Origin: Syngnathus acus
Taxonomy: Eukaryota > Chordata > Actinopteri > Syngnathiformes > Syngnathidae
Reading direction: 5' to 3'
Assembly: GCF_901709675.1 (NCBI RefSeq)
Contig: NC_051087.1
Span: 3,242,001 to 3,306,000 of the forward strand
DNA: 64,000 nt
A program made the translations under genes and the position numbers. The notes beneath the pieces were generated by a model. That model saw only the letters and a program-made list of their open reading frames with translations. It did no database searches and was not told the origin of the DNA. Shown here one piece after another: positions 12,712-30,601 of this stretch; within the stretch, counting starts at the first letter, position 1; each line of letters opens with the position of its first letter.

Positions 12712-14320
12712 CGTTCCAATATGTTTTCCAAGTGACCCTCGTTAAACACACCTGCGTGAAAAGATTTTGGTCATTTTCACGTTCGGCAGGAGCTAAAACT
12801 TTTCACGCAGGTGCGCTTAACGAGGGAATCACACGGCCACTCCATTAGGTACACCGCCATTTTCAAGTGTACCTAATAACAGGCCACTTTATTAGGGTGC
12901 ACTTAACGAGGGAATCTTGGAAAACATGTTGGAATGCGGCCCCGAGGACTAGAGCTTGACACCTGTGACCTTTGACCATGATATTTCCCTAATAAAGTGG
13001 CCTGTTATTGGTACACTTGAAAATGGCGGTGTACCTAATGGAGTGGCCGTGTGATTCCCTCGTTAAGTGCACCTGCGGGAAATGTTTTAGCTCCTGCGGA
13101 ACGTGAAAATGACCAAAAACTTTTCACGCAGGTGCGCTTAACGAGGGTCACTTGGCAAACATGTTGGAACGCGGCCCCGAGGACTAGAGCTTGACACCTG
13201 TGACCTTTGACCATGATATTTCCCTAATAAAGTGGCCTGTTATTAGGTACACTTGAAAATGGCGGTGTACCTAATGGAGTGACCGTGTGATTCCCTCGTT
13301 AAGTGCACCTGCGTGAAAAGTTTTAGCTCCTGCGGAACGTGAAAGTGACCAAAAACTTTTCACGCAGGTGCGCTTAACGAGGGTCACTTGGCAAACATGT
13401 TGGAACGCGGCCCCGAGGACTAGAGCTTGACACCTGTGACCTTTGACCATGATATTTCCCTAGTCAAGTGGCCTGTTATTAGGTACACTTGAAAATGGCG
13501 GTGTACCTAATGGAGTGTCCGTGTGATTCCCTCGTTAAGCGCACCTGCGTGAAAAGTTTTAGCTCCTTTCACGTTCTACAGGAGCTAAAACTTTTCACGC
13601 AGGTGCACTTAACGAGGGAAGCACACAGACACTCCATTAGGTACACCGCCATTTTCAAGTGTACCTAATAATAGGCCACTTTATTTGTGTGCACTTAACA
13701 AAGGAATCTTGGAAAACATGTTGGAATGCGGCCCCGAGGACTAGAGCTTGACACCTGTGACCTTTGACCATGATATTTCCCTAATAAAGTGGCCTGTTAT
13801 TGGTACACTTGAAAATGGCGGTGTACCTAATGGAGTGTCCGTGTGATTCCCTCGTTAAGCGCACCTGCGGGAAAAGTTTTAGCTCCTGCAGAACGTGAAA
13901 GTGGCTAAAACTTTTCACGCAGGTGCACTTAACGAGGGTAACTTGGAAAACATATTGGAACGCGGCCCCGAGGACTAGAGCTTGACACCTGTGACCTTTG
14001 ACCATGATATTTCCCTAATAAAGTGGCCTGTTATTGGTACACTTGAAAATGGCGGTGTACCTAATGGAGTGTCCGTGTGATTACCTCGTTAAGCGCACCT
14101 GCGGGAAAAGTTTTAGCTCCTGCAGAACGTGAAAGTGGCTAAAACTTTTCACGCAGGTGCACTTAACGAGGGTCACTTGGAAAACATATTGGAACGCGGC
14201 CCCGAGGACTAGAGCTTGACACCTGTGACCTTTGACCATATTTCCCTAATAAAGTGGCCTGTTATTGGTACACTTGAAAATGGCGGTGTACCTAATGGAG
14301 TGTCCAAGTGACGTCACAGA
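12712..14320. repeat. Tandem array, six ~235-bp units with internal palindromes
   Basis: The block CCCCGAGGACTAGAGCTTGA recurs at about 12,941, 13,173, 13,410, 13,728, 13,962 and 14,198, so unit spacing is near 235 bases with one longer unit of about 318. Each unit holds a palindrome: CTCGTTAAG(T/C)GCACCTGCG with AAAAGTTTTAGCTCC, then the inverted AAAACTTTTCACGCAGGTGC with TTAACGAG. It also holds a GTACACTTGAAAATGGCGG block. In two places, near 12,837 and 13,630, the latter block also appears inverted. Units are highly alike, so amplification was recent. Confidence 0.8.
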
Positions 14321-14578
14321 CCAAACAGCCAATCAGAAAGTGGGGGTGAGGGCGGGTGCGGCACTTTTCACTTTCCGTGAAGCTTTGACCATGATTTTTG
14401 ATTGATTTATAAAAACCATGATTTTTGATTATTTAATTTATAAAAAAAAAAAAAAAAAAAAGGATCAGTGTGTGTGTGGGGGGGGACGATTCGTTGAACG
14501 ATTCGTTTGAACGAATCTTTTGAGTGAAATGATTCTAAGGATTCAGTTCACTTAAAAAGACTGGAATGCACATCACTA

Positions 14579-14897
14579 ATCAAGTCAAAGTCTGCTTTAT
14601 TGTCAATTTCTTCACGTCAAGACACACAAAGAGATCGAAATTGCGTTTCTTACCATCCCACGGTGACAAGATATATATATATAGGTCCACGGACAACAAA
14701 ACATTCAAGTAAACAATACAGAAAGTAAAAACAAGAAGGCACATACAATGTATAATAAGAGCAATGAATAAATAATAAATAAATAAGAAAGAATAACAAA
14801 ATAAATAAATAAGAGCAACATGGTTGAGATGGAGCAATAGTGCATATGCGCAGAACCCAATGCAGAAAACAAGTCAGGCTCTCTTCACCACAAGTCT
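14579..14897 (-). mobile_element. Non-LTR retrotransposon 3' tail
   Basis: Read on the minus strand, the segment runs through AT-rich 3' untranslated-like sequence, CTTGTCACCGTGGGATGG, a TTGTGTGTCTTGACGTGAAG block, and ends AATAAAGCAGACTTTGACTTG. This is the form of a fish LINE or SINE tail. A related end (CAAAGTCTGCTTTATTGT) is seen at 21,426-21,443 in a papss1 intron. Its far end carries the sequence that also flanks the left arm of the element at 11,570. An open frame of 141 codons runs through it but has no domain. Confidence 0.6.
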
Positions 14898-17230
14898 GTC
14901 GTGATTTAAGAATCCTATTGATTTTGAGCAATATCATGTTGCACATTTTGGAACACAGAGCGTTTGCATTCATTTTTATTTCTGAAAAACAAAAAATAAT
15001 CCCCAAACACGGGCACTTGTTATCATTCAATACTGGTGTATTTTCTAAACAAAATGAAACGAGAGTTTGACTCAAGTCTCAGCAGATGTAAAAGTCACGA
15101 CAAGATGACAAATGAAAAGGAAAAACAAAGATAACGCGTCTTGTTCGAAGATTTCGGGCCACCAAGGCAGATGTAGTACGAGCCGGACAGAAGACTGAAA
15201 CAAAGTTATGATTACATTCTTCCATGTGGTGTTTTATGTCGGTGCCGCGCCTTTTCTTCTTGGTATGGTGGCCTGGAAGGTCATCATGTGCTTCTCATCA
15301 GGCAACAATGACTGCACGTAAATCCTACGATCGAGAGGCTCTTACGGAAGAGCAATCAGTAGGAAGGAAGATTAGGCCGACGATAAAATAACGTTTTATA
15401 TTACCAGAAAGGAATACAAGCAGATAGTAATATATACATACATATACAGGTCCTCATTACATTTTGAAGTCAGATAGGATGAGGTTTCTCAGATCGGTGC
15501 AGGGGGACACTATTTGAGGTACAACTCAGGCCTCCACATGTTCTCTATGTTCAGCAAGGACTGTTTACATATGGGAGCCAGATGCCACTCTCTTAATGCG
15601 TGAGCTCTTCAAAGTTTGGGGTCACTAGTGGGTCTCATTTAACACACAGCTGATGGAGTGACAGTGGGAAGGACTCTGATTTTGAGGGGTGCAATTGGAC
15701 ATGTGAACTTCTTCAAGGTCATACTGACATCAGATTTCATAAAGCGAGTGTCCGTTACCTTAAGCAGAATGTTCTTCCATCATGAAACAAATGACCATCT
15801 TGTTTTGGTTAAAAATGCTTTACTGGATGAACAAGGGAAGCTTACAAAGGGTATCCCATGGTGGTGAACATTAAGCAGCAAATTTTGGATGATGTAACAA
15901 AATACTGGAGAAGCTCACTGGGACATGCAAAATGTACTTAAGACATTATCTTGTTAGGAAAAGCAATATACATTAGAAACAGAGTGATGAATATGTATCC
16001 TAGTACTAATACTTGTGTCATGGTCCTGGTCATATTCTGGTTCCATCACCTACGAATGTTTTCATTTGACCAAGGTTGCACTTGCAATTAATACACACGA
16101 TTACAGTACAAATACACGCAGCTCTACTTTTGAGTGAGATAGCCAAAAACCATAACTTAACCCCAAATCAAAAGTTCAATCTAATGTCCCAACATTAAAG
16201 TCTACCCAAGCATTTCCTAGCTTTAAAATAATCAACAAATCCTAAAACCATTGGCTTTCAAACTCTCAGGTGGCCCTCAGGTCCTGCACTGTCCTTTAAC
16301 CATAGCTGTGATTTGGCCCCTCAATGAATACAACGCCAAGCCCAGAGCTGCGTCGATATCACTATGAGGTACCTTTGAGGCGTCCCCGTGTAAACAAAAA
16401 CAGTTGACATTTTCTACTGAACTTCATTTTCAATTGGATGCTCTGGTGTTAGAATTCAGCTGGTTGACAGGATGGACAATTTCGGTTTTTATGAGTACTT
16501 ATTGGACCATTTTTTTGGACCAACATGCTGCCCTTAACAAATTGACTGCTTAGCAAAATTATTTTGAATTTCTGAAAGTTGGTACATCAATTGATTTTCC
16601 ACCATGACAGAGTTAAGCTTGACGTTCAACTGCATGAATGTCATGCTGAACATTATGTCTGAACATTATGATGAACATTTTAAACCATATATGTAAATTG
16701 TATTTTTTCTTCAATTAGTAACGTAACTCAAAATCCGGAAAAAAAAAAATCTGAAATTGGGGAACTTATGACATGGTGGACAACAATTACAGGGATATGT
16801 ACAAAAGAATTGAAAATACATATATTGATGACTTGTTTGATCGATAACTTGCTAAAATTTCTTTAAAATGATTTGGCATCATAAATCACTTACCACACAC
16901 AGCGTATTTAACAGAATACTTTTGAGAGTATAAGGTATTTTTGTGTGCAAGTATTTTGCCACATACAACACCTCAGTTTCACTCTTTTGCATTTACATGA
17001 TGACAGTAATTCTGATGAGGACACCAAAGGCACTTCATAGTGATCTTGACCCAGAGTCTCTAATACAAGCCCAAACCTGACTCGTCTATAAATCAAATAC
17101 AGTATGAGAATAGAAAGACGCAGTGTGCTGAGCAATAAGTGAATGGTCCCAACATTGGCCCGTTTCAATAGCAATAGAAAGAGATTTGGAGAAACGCCCA
17201 TTGTGCCCCGTTTTCCTAGCCTAACACCTT
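14898..17230. other. Gene-free stretch downstream of papss1
   Basis: No gene is recognised. The start is repeat debris; 15,338-15,378 is the second copy of the short repeat at 10,228. A 69-codon frame at 15,658-15,867 has no known match. The part nearest 17,231 should contain the papss1 3' untranslated region, but no polyadenylation signal was assigned with confidence. Confidence 0.5.
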
Positions 17231-23639
<6,409 letters not shown>

Positions 23640-23880
23640 GTCGGCCCGCCGTTCGGATTACGTACTTCCACCGTCTTCGAACGCTCCGGAGATGTGACGA
23701 GCCGTTATCTAATTATGTGCCAACGCGGTGTAATGTTAATGGGGAGTAATTTCGGGCCACACCTGAGCGGCATACATTAGCAACAGGAACAGGAGATAGG
23801 AGGTAGACACGTCGTCAGACTGGGCCGTGACGTCATTGATTTCTTCTTCGTTGGTGTACATCATGGCGGTTTGTGCTCAC
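23640..23880 (-). promoter_or_regulatory. papss1: papss1 promoter and 5' UTR candidate
   Basis: The region directly upstream of the papss1 start codon is richer in CpG than its surroundings and holds a perfect CRE palindrome, TGACGTCA, at 23,828-23,835. No TATA box is evident. The sgms2 first-exon candidate lies about 0.9 kb away on the other strand, so the two genes are divergently transcribed. The exact start site is not visible. Confidence 0.5.
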
Positions 23881-24552
23881 CTTGGTGCACTACCGCCCCT
23901 AGACCTGTAAGATTATTGCCTGTAAAGTGCTAAAAAGGAGTTTGCAATTAATAAATAAGTCACGAAATGTTCTCAAATGTATTAAAATGGTCAATACGAC
24001 CCAGTAGTAGTAGTAGTAGTAGATCAGCAAAATTATCTGAGAAAAAGAAATCACCCCTTTCCCTGTGCAAGATATAAATTAGAGGTATGTGCCTATTTGA
24101 TTTGCAAGAAACCACCAGGACTGTGGAAAACCAATCGGTCAAAGTGAGAAAACGTCACTTTCAAGGTGTCATTTTTTGCACTCGTATTTCTTTTTTTGCC
24201 CCCTTCAAAAATCATACTAACGATCACCCCAAATGTATGGTGTTGTAACACTGACCAAACTGAATTGAAATTGAAAATGCGTATGTATATTGCATGTATG
24301 TTCTTTAAACAAGTGTTTCTTTGATTTCTGATGTTTCTTTGTTGTTTTTTTATGTTCACTTATTCGTCCGGCATTATAGCTATAGTAAACAGCGCAACAG
24401 TAAACGTTTTCTCCGAGTATTTTGCTCTTTCCTTAGATATTGTCTTCTTGTAGTTTATTGATATCAAAAGCAAGCGTGCGAGCTTGAACAATTTGCATTT
24501 CTAACATATCCTTACTACAACAAACATTAAGTTCACGGGAAAATCTCTTTAG

Positions 24553-24946
24553 TTGGCAGGCTCGGAGAAATGGGGATGGAATTGTTTTGACTCAAAGCCC
24601 ACCGTGCCTCCCTCGATGCGACCGCCGTGCACAAAACCAGCCCAATCGCATCCTTTTATTCGTCACATAGAGCCCGACGTCATCGCTCCACTTGGCTTTA
24701 TGGCGACGCGATTTATATTCGAAGAGGGACCGAGTGGGATGGACGCGAACGAAAAGGCCAGCGCAGTCTGGTTGGCACACGGAGAACGATGGGCGGCGGG
24801 GAGGAGCGAGCCCCGGAAGGCGAGGGTCTGTCCCTTGAGGAGTCGGAGCGCTCCTCCCTGAGCCGCAAGTGCTAAGCATCATTCGCACACTCTTGCTGCC
24901 ACTGCGACGACACACGACCCAATAATGAGGCCCGACGAGGACAGGT
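24553..24946 (+). promoter_or_regulatory. sgms2: sgms2 promoter and untranslated exon 1 candidate
   Basis: A CpG-rich island in AT-rich surroundings contains GACGTCAT (24,676-24,683) and GC-rich motifs, and ends at a good splice donor: GAGGACAG followed by GTAGGA at 24,947. The sgms2 coding exon has its own acceptor (TTATTGCAG, ending 28,545), so an upstream untranslated exon is required, and this is the best candidate. The start site is inferred. Open frames across the island do not resemble a protein. Confidence 0.5.
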
Positions 24947-25610
24947 AGGACCCGTCGGAAAATACCCAAAATGGACACTTGCTGAAGTTAACTGTTCAAT
25001 TTCCAGAGGGATCCATTCAACAGTGTGTTTGATGTTGTAGTTTGTAGTGCTGTTGATTAGAATGAAATCTGTTCGCCTATGTAAAAAAGGTAACCAAAGT
25101 ATTAGAATCATAGTTTAGTGTTATTTAGAATATTTGTAAAGGCAGAGGATCCCATGTTGTGACTGTTGAAGTCTCCGTTTTTAACTCCTTTGAGACTCAA
25201 AAGACAAAGAACCATTTATTGTGTAACTGTGTATGATTGATATGATATCTATGATTCTTGGGTACTGATGAATACAAAGTGCTATCTGTCTGCTACTCAC
25301 TTCTGAGATAACAAATTTGCTCAAATTAATGATGTTACTGTCAGGATTCATAAAATGTCCAGTATGTGAAGATACTGATTATGATATGATTTTCTCACAG
25401 TAATTTGGGAAACACAAGAATGCAATTCATTTCTACAAATCTGTTCACATTTGGGATGATTTTGAAAATGTTCCCAAGAAATCCCCGTTTGCCAACAGCG
25501 GTTAGCTATTTTTCCGCAGCATGTCTTGAAAGGCACTTTATAAATGCAATTATTATTATTAATATTTTAGAACAAGCCCTTAGGCTACTTGTGGGTTTTT
25601 TGGGGGCTCC

Positions 25611-25706
25611 CGTGGGTAACACGATAGTGACCCCTGACCTGGTGGTTAGCAGGCTACCTCAGAGCACTCTGGCTTGGAATTTGCATGTTCTCCCCATGCT
25701 TGTGTG
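25611..25706 (+). mobile_element. L2-like LINE/SINE fragment
   Basis: The text GTGGTTAGCAGGCTACCTCA, then GGCTTGGAATTTGCATG and TTCTCCCCATGCTTGTG, follows the common fish L2-type 3' region (gaps and substitutions present). It is truncated on both sides. Confidence 0.6.
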
Positions 25707-28004
25707 AACATTTTCTAATATTTGGGCTGAATGAAAATTTACGAATCAAATTGAAATGCAAATTATGAATGCGAATATAAGAACCTTTCCCGTTATCATA
25801 TAAATCAAAACAATGTAGCTACAGTCCACGTTTCAATCAAAACTGAATTCCCTTGTGGTCTCTATATGGTCAATAGTCCATATTTCTCCCATTGCTCCTT
25901 TTATCATGACATGAGAACATAATTGAACTTTGTGTCCCCACATAAACATATTGTGTAACAATCAATATTGATGTATAGATTATATTACATTATAAACTAC
26001 GTTGTTAGTATTGATCAGATGAGTAGCCATCCAAACAACCTTTTAAAATGGAAACATCTCAACCTTTGAAATGCTGCATCGCTCTTGTAATTCCTCTGTG
26101 AACTCCCAGATGTTGGAGGTCTGCCTGAAAGGGAGAGAATGTAATTACAAGACGGTCCAAATGACCTGTTACCCCACCCACGAGCTTCATGTGGAACACG
26201 GTGGTTAAAACTGTGTGTGTGTATCTGTGTAAGACAGACTTCCTCGAAAAGAGACTCCCAGTTCTGCCTGTCATTACGGAAAATGTACGCCTCGTTTGTG
26301 GGCTAAGGCCACCAGGTCCACCCTAACTAATAAGACTAAGGCCCCAGCATGTTCACAACGCATGTGTTTTTTTTTTTTACTCTGCCCACATGTTTCAGAA
26401 GGTCACTTTTTGACCATTCCTCCAGGTCCGCCCCACCTGTCATCAAAGACCATCCACCCCATCAGTTCTGACCAAGGCCCCCCATGTTCCACCTATATAG
26501 TTGAAGGCCCCAACTGTACGATTAGGCCCCCAGAATACAACAGAATTTTTTCTGCATGCTCACAGTTTGAATATTTCCAAAAAAAACACTTTTCGCTGAG
26601 AGCCCCGCCTTGAACACGACTTATTTTTATCGCTCCCTTTGATGGAGACGATCCTCGTGCTGCCAGGAGGTAAATGAGTGGGGAGCTATGGTAGCATGTT
26701 ATTACTGCGGCCCCAAAATGGAGGCCCGGCCCGGCCCTGGTTCTTGCGGAGAATAAAACACAGCCTTCATCCGGGCTTTCTGGAAATAGTCTGGGTGAGT
26801 GCAGCCGGCCAAGTTATCCATTACGCCGTGTGGACATGTGGAATAGTTGTTGGGGTTTTTTTTTTCAGTCATTTTTCCATCACCGCTCATTCCCTTTAGA
26901 GCGCTCACGAGCTAGTGGGGGAAAAAAAAGACTTCTCTTTGCTTCCCATCAGAGCAGACTAAATCATACGGCCTTACAGAAATACCTCACTATTGCTTAG
27001 TTGCTGTTTAGTTGGTTTTTTTAATCACCCAAAATACTAAATAAAAAAAATAATAATGTGGAAAATGAATAGTAATCAGGGAAAAATGTTTTCAATACAT
27101 TTTAACGCAAATAAAATGATACCCGATTATCCGATAGAAAAATCGATCGAATAACCCATTCTAAAAAGAGTCCATCGTGTCAGCTCTACCCACAACTAAC
27201 GGAATTCTAGATGATGAAATATTAGAAATATGAGCGTTTTTGCATCTATTGTCTGACCAACGCAGACGTTACATCATCCCACGTCCAGCACGCTAATGAT
27301 CTTGTGTCGTTTGCATGCAGTCGCTATTAATCGGCCTCGTGACTCCTCACCGGCTGTCAAACATTGTCATCTGCAGCCATCCATCAACTGCACCTCGCAG
27401 CTTACATCTGTGGTTCTCAGACTGAACGTCATCATACCCCGCAAAATTGATCCTGAGCGACTTGATAGCGTCTATTCCTATCCAATTCTTTGCTCGGGTG
27501 CCATATTTGTCCACAAGTAAACATCCCATCGTCTATGCATCCTAAGTGGCTCTCGGTTAGAATCGGTATCCCCTAGAGCCATTAGCAGTTAAAGGCGCCC
27601 TTTAAAACCTTTTAGATGTGAAATAATGAAAATGGTCAAAGTGGGGATTGTCGAGCGGTTGATGTAGGGCTTCCTCCAGCCATTAAGTGGAGCGCACTTT
27701 AAAAGATTGGAATTGTAGTTCGTCATTCACCTTTGTCTTCTAGATGTCATTTTACAACATTGGCATGTTGCTCCATGCACTACTACACATTATTGGCCAA
27801 ATAATTGTGAGGACATGAAGAAAGTCAAGATTTCAAGGAGAACGAGAAGCAAGATGTCAAGATGTGTGGGAATGTTTAAAGGTCATTATCTTTGGCTTAT
27901 GGTGTGAAAAAAAAAAAGCGGATATTGGTAGCTGAAAATGATTTTGCCCAACGGAAGAATAATATTGCACAGATTTTTTTCAAAATGTTTTTTTTTTTAA
28001 TACA

Positions 28005-28488
28005 TACCGTTTTTTCCCATGTATAATGCGCAAAATTTAACTAATTTATTGTCCTAAAATCTGGGGTGCGCATTATACATGGGTACAATTTTTTTTTTTT
28101 TTTAATCCGGATATCATACCATTACAGATGCGCTTTCTTCTCTGCTGTTCACTTCAAACACGCTCCATACGAACACAATGCTCTCGTATCAGACGCTTGC
28201 TCGATCACCTGCTCGTTTGCTGTCACAATGTACCCTACAGAAATCCGAAACATTTCTTCGCTATTGAGTTTGCTAGCGCATGCGCAGTGATACTGACCGG
28301 CAGAATAACATCCGGTTGTTCCCAAAGATGATCTTTTTTCTGAAATAATTTTACGTTTACGGACTTAAGTAGGAGTCAAAATTTGGGTGCGTATTATACA
28401 TGGGTACAGGCTTTTTTCCAGCATCAACATGCCATTTTTAGGGTGCGTATTATACATGGGGGCGCATTATACATGGAAAAAAACGGTA
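28005..28488. mobile_element. MITE with ~28-bp inverted ends and TA flanks
   Basis: The left end TACCGTTTTTTCCCATGTAT continues into AATGCGC. The right end is its inverse: GCGCATTATACATGG, then AAAAAAACGGTA. TA occurs at both borders, as for Tc1/mariner-type insertions. Internally, GGGTGCG(C/T)ATTATACATGG recurs near 28,065, 28,385 and 28,440, so the element is built from repeated end-like modules. It has no transposase frame. It sits just upstream of the sgms2 coding exon acceptor. Confidence 0.8.
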
Positions 28489-28598
28489 TATCTCCCCAGT
28501 AAAGCACTAGAATTGATTCACAGAATGCGTTGAATTGTTATTGCAGCGCCGTGTCCATCCAGAGGGGTCCCACCTGCGAATGGTCTAAGCAGGAAGCC

Positions 28599-30149
28599 AT
28601 GTCGTTGTCCCCGACGACTAGCGTGACCCACAAAATGGAAGGCTGCGCCAAGCATAGCGGTGACAAAAAACCCTGCCCCGTGCACACGGCAGCTTTGGGC
28701 GACACCAAGCGGGCCTTCCGCAAAAGCAGACACAATGACTACGTTAAGATCTCCATGAAGGAGGCCGACGTCATCCGCCTGCCACCCGAGTGGTGGAAAA
28801 CCACGCTTCTCTTCTTCTACGCCGGCTTCAGCCTATTGCTGACCACGGCCGTCATCACTGTGGTCCACGAAAGAGTTCCGCCCAAAGAGAACATCCCGCC
28901 TCTGCCTGACTCCTTCTTTGACTACATCAACGAAGTCAAGTGGGCCTTCACTGTTACGGAGGTTAATGGCATCGTGCTGGTTACCATTTGGTTCCTGCAA
29001 CTCTTCTTCTTCAACCACAAGTAAGAAGTCTGTTTTTTTTTGTTTTTGTTTTTGCAGTAATGATTATAATCAGGCTTGTGCAGAATCTCCTGCAAACACG
29101 TTACTCGTGTTTTAAAATCACTGTCTTGGCTGTCACGGCGAGTGCTTTTTTCACTTACTAATGTATATGTTGCAGGTCCATAGTATGCCGACGCTACTTC
29201 TTCCTGGTGGGGACCTTGTACTTGTACCGCTGCATCACCATGTACATCACCGTCCTGCCTGTACCTGGTATGCACATCACCTGCGCGCCCAAGGTGAAGA
29301 TGACACAAATACAGTGGCCATTAGCCAAACTCTTCAGCATGTCAAACAATTGCCACTATTATGTTAGCATAGCAACCGCTACGGCTTTTTATCAGTTCCC
29401 GTTGGAAATGGTAACGTTTGCTTGCTATCGTCAGCTGTACGGAGACTCGTACGGCAAGGTTCAGAGAGTTCTGAAGTTGATTTCTGGAGGAGGGATGTCC
29501 ATTACCAGTTCCCACATTATGTGTGGAGACTACCTGTTCAGTGGACACACCGTGATGCTCACCCTCACCTACCTGTTTATCAAGGAATGTGAGTCACATA
29601 GATTGTTATTCATTAAAAACATGTCGCGAAAAATATTTGGTCGGTTGGAATGCAGTAATGGCAATTTCAAGTTACCACTTCTCTTTTGCTGTGCGACGGG
29701 CTTTCCCCGCAGACTCCCCTCGCTCGTTCTGGTGGTACCACCTGATGTGCTGGTTGCTGAGCGCCGTGGGCGTGGTGTGCATCCTGGTGGCACGCGAGCA
29801 CTACAGCGTGGATGTGGTGGTGGCCTACTTTGTCACAACGAGACTCTTCTGGTGGTACCACAGCATGGCCAACACGCATGTGGGTATCACGGTTCCACAA
29901 CGACCGGACTGGAAATAGCAGGACATGTATTGACATTACCCCGCCCCCTCCCCGCTTTGTTTGCAGTGTCAGTGTTCACCCCACAACTACCTCAGCAATC
30001 CCTTTTGGAACCCGCTGTTCAACTTCATGGAGAGGAACGTGAAGACACATGTGCCGTGCGTGTACGGCTGGCCCATCAGCTGGGCGCCCGCCTGCCTGAA
30101 GAACCCCTGTAAGAAATATTCCATGGTACAGAGCACACGTGATGAGTGA
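28599..30149 (+). CDS. sgms2: Sphingomyelin synthase 2
   Basis: Transfers phosphocholine from phosphatidylcholine to ceramide, giving sphingomyelin and diacylglycerol; the family member SMS2 acts mainly at the plasma membrane. Five coding exons: 28,599-29,020; 29,176-29,293; 29,435-29,588; 29,713-29,879; 29,967-30,149, in consistent phase, 347 codons plus stop. The start ATG has a GCC context and lies about 50 bases inside the exon. Several hydrophobic segments follow the conserved PPEWWKT block. The lipid phosphatase-type catalytic residues are present: His218 in CGDYLFSGHT, and His261 and Asp265 in REHYSVD, with the spacing known for the family. No SAM domain precedes them, which argues against SGMS1. 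The Cys-rich tail (CLKNPCKKYS) fits a palmitoylated SMS2 end. Neighbours papss1 and cyp2u1 match human 4q25. The N-terminal 60 residues are poorly conserved. Confidence 0.95.
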
Positions 30150-30601
30150 CAGACTCAGGGTTGGGGTGGAGTATTCAACAAACAAACGTGCCTAGAAGGA
30201 AATATACGCTTTGACTGTCTCTGTCTGTCTGTCTGTCTGTGTTTTTGCTGTTGGAATGTAAATAATTGCATAGTCTGTTTCTCTCTGTGTCATATGCGTG
30301 CGTGTGTGTACACAATCTTGTCCCAGCTTCTAAATCAGGGGTGGGCAACCTACGTGAGCCTTTTATCCCCAAAGACCATTAATTCCACAAATGCTCTTAA
30401 TATATTGTGCTGAAGAAAAGGGGACGCAGGAGGTGTCGCATTATATTTTGTTTTATGGTCACGTGAGATTTCCCATTAAAAATCGATAGGAATAAGGTTC
30501 CTTAACTTTGTTCGAGAGTATTTAAAAGGGTTTATTGTCACATTCCAACGGGGTTTTTTGTTCAGAGAACCTCACTATCAGTGTTACATGGTGCCTTAGT
30601 G

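Larger units (their letters stand above)
11570..14897. mobile_element. Nested inverted-repeat element (hAT-like, non-autonomous)
   Basis: Left arm 11,627-11,712 (starts TAGTGATGTGCAT) is the inverted copy of right arm 14,488-14,578 (ends GCACATCACTA). The arms contain GATTCGTTCAAACGAATCG-type words. A second, outer inverted pair (11,570-11,626 against about 14,846-14,897, core CCTGACTTGTTTTCTGCATT) lies just outside, with a LINE-like insertion splitting the right side. The interior has two diverged direct copies of a unit of about 100 bases (11,752-11,857 and 11,884-11,980, both ending AGTGTGGAACAACTTAAA), a 30-bp-type satellite and a 235-bp-type array. There is no transposase frame. TAGTG ends suggest hAT, but no matching 8-bp target duplication was found. 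Confidence 0.7.
24947..28545. other. Probable sgms2 intron 1
   Basis: No coding exon is recognised. The stretch contains an L2-like fragment (25,611-25,706), a block around 26,310-26,545 where AAGGCCCC-type words recur at irregular 30-70 base intervals, and a MITE (28,005-28,488) that ends about 57 bases before the splice acceptor of the sgms2 coding exon. Confidence 0.5.

Noticed and set aside
12712-14320. Array considered as a CRISPR or protein-coding repeat
   Set aside because: Units are 235 bases with no regular short repeat and unique spacers, the host is a vertebrate, and no long frame crosses the units.
14650-15075. 141-codon minus-strand frame
   Set aside because: It runs through a retrotransposon tail rich in poly-T and ATTTATT; the hydrophobic run is a composition effect.
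15658-15867. 69-codon frame ending GKLTKGIPWW
   Set aside because: It looks mildly protein-like but has no recognised family, no splice partner and lies in repeat debris.
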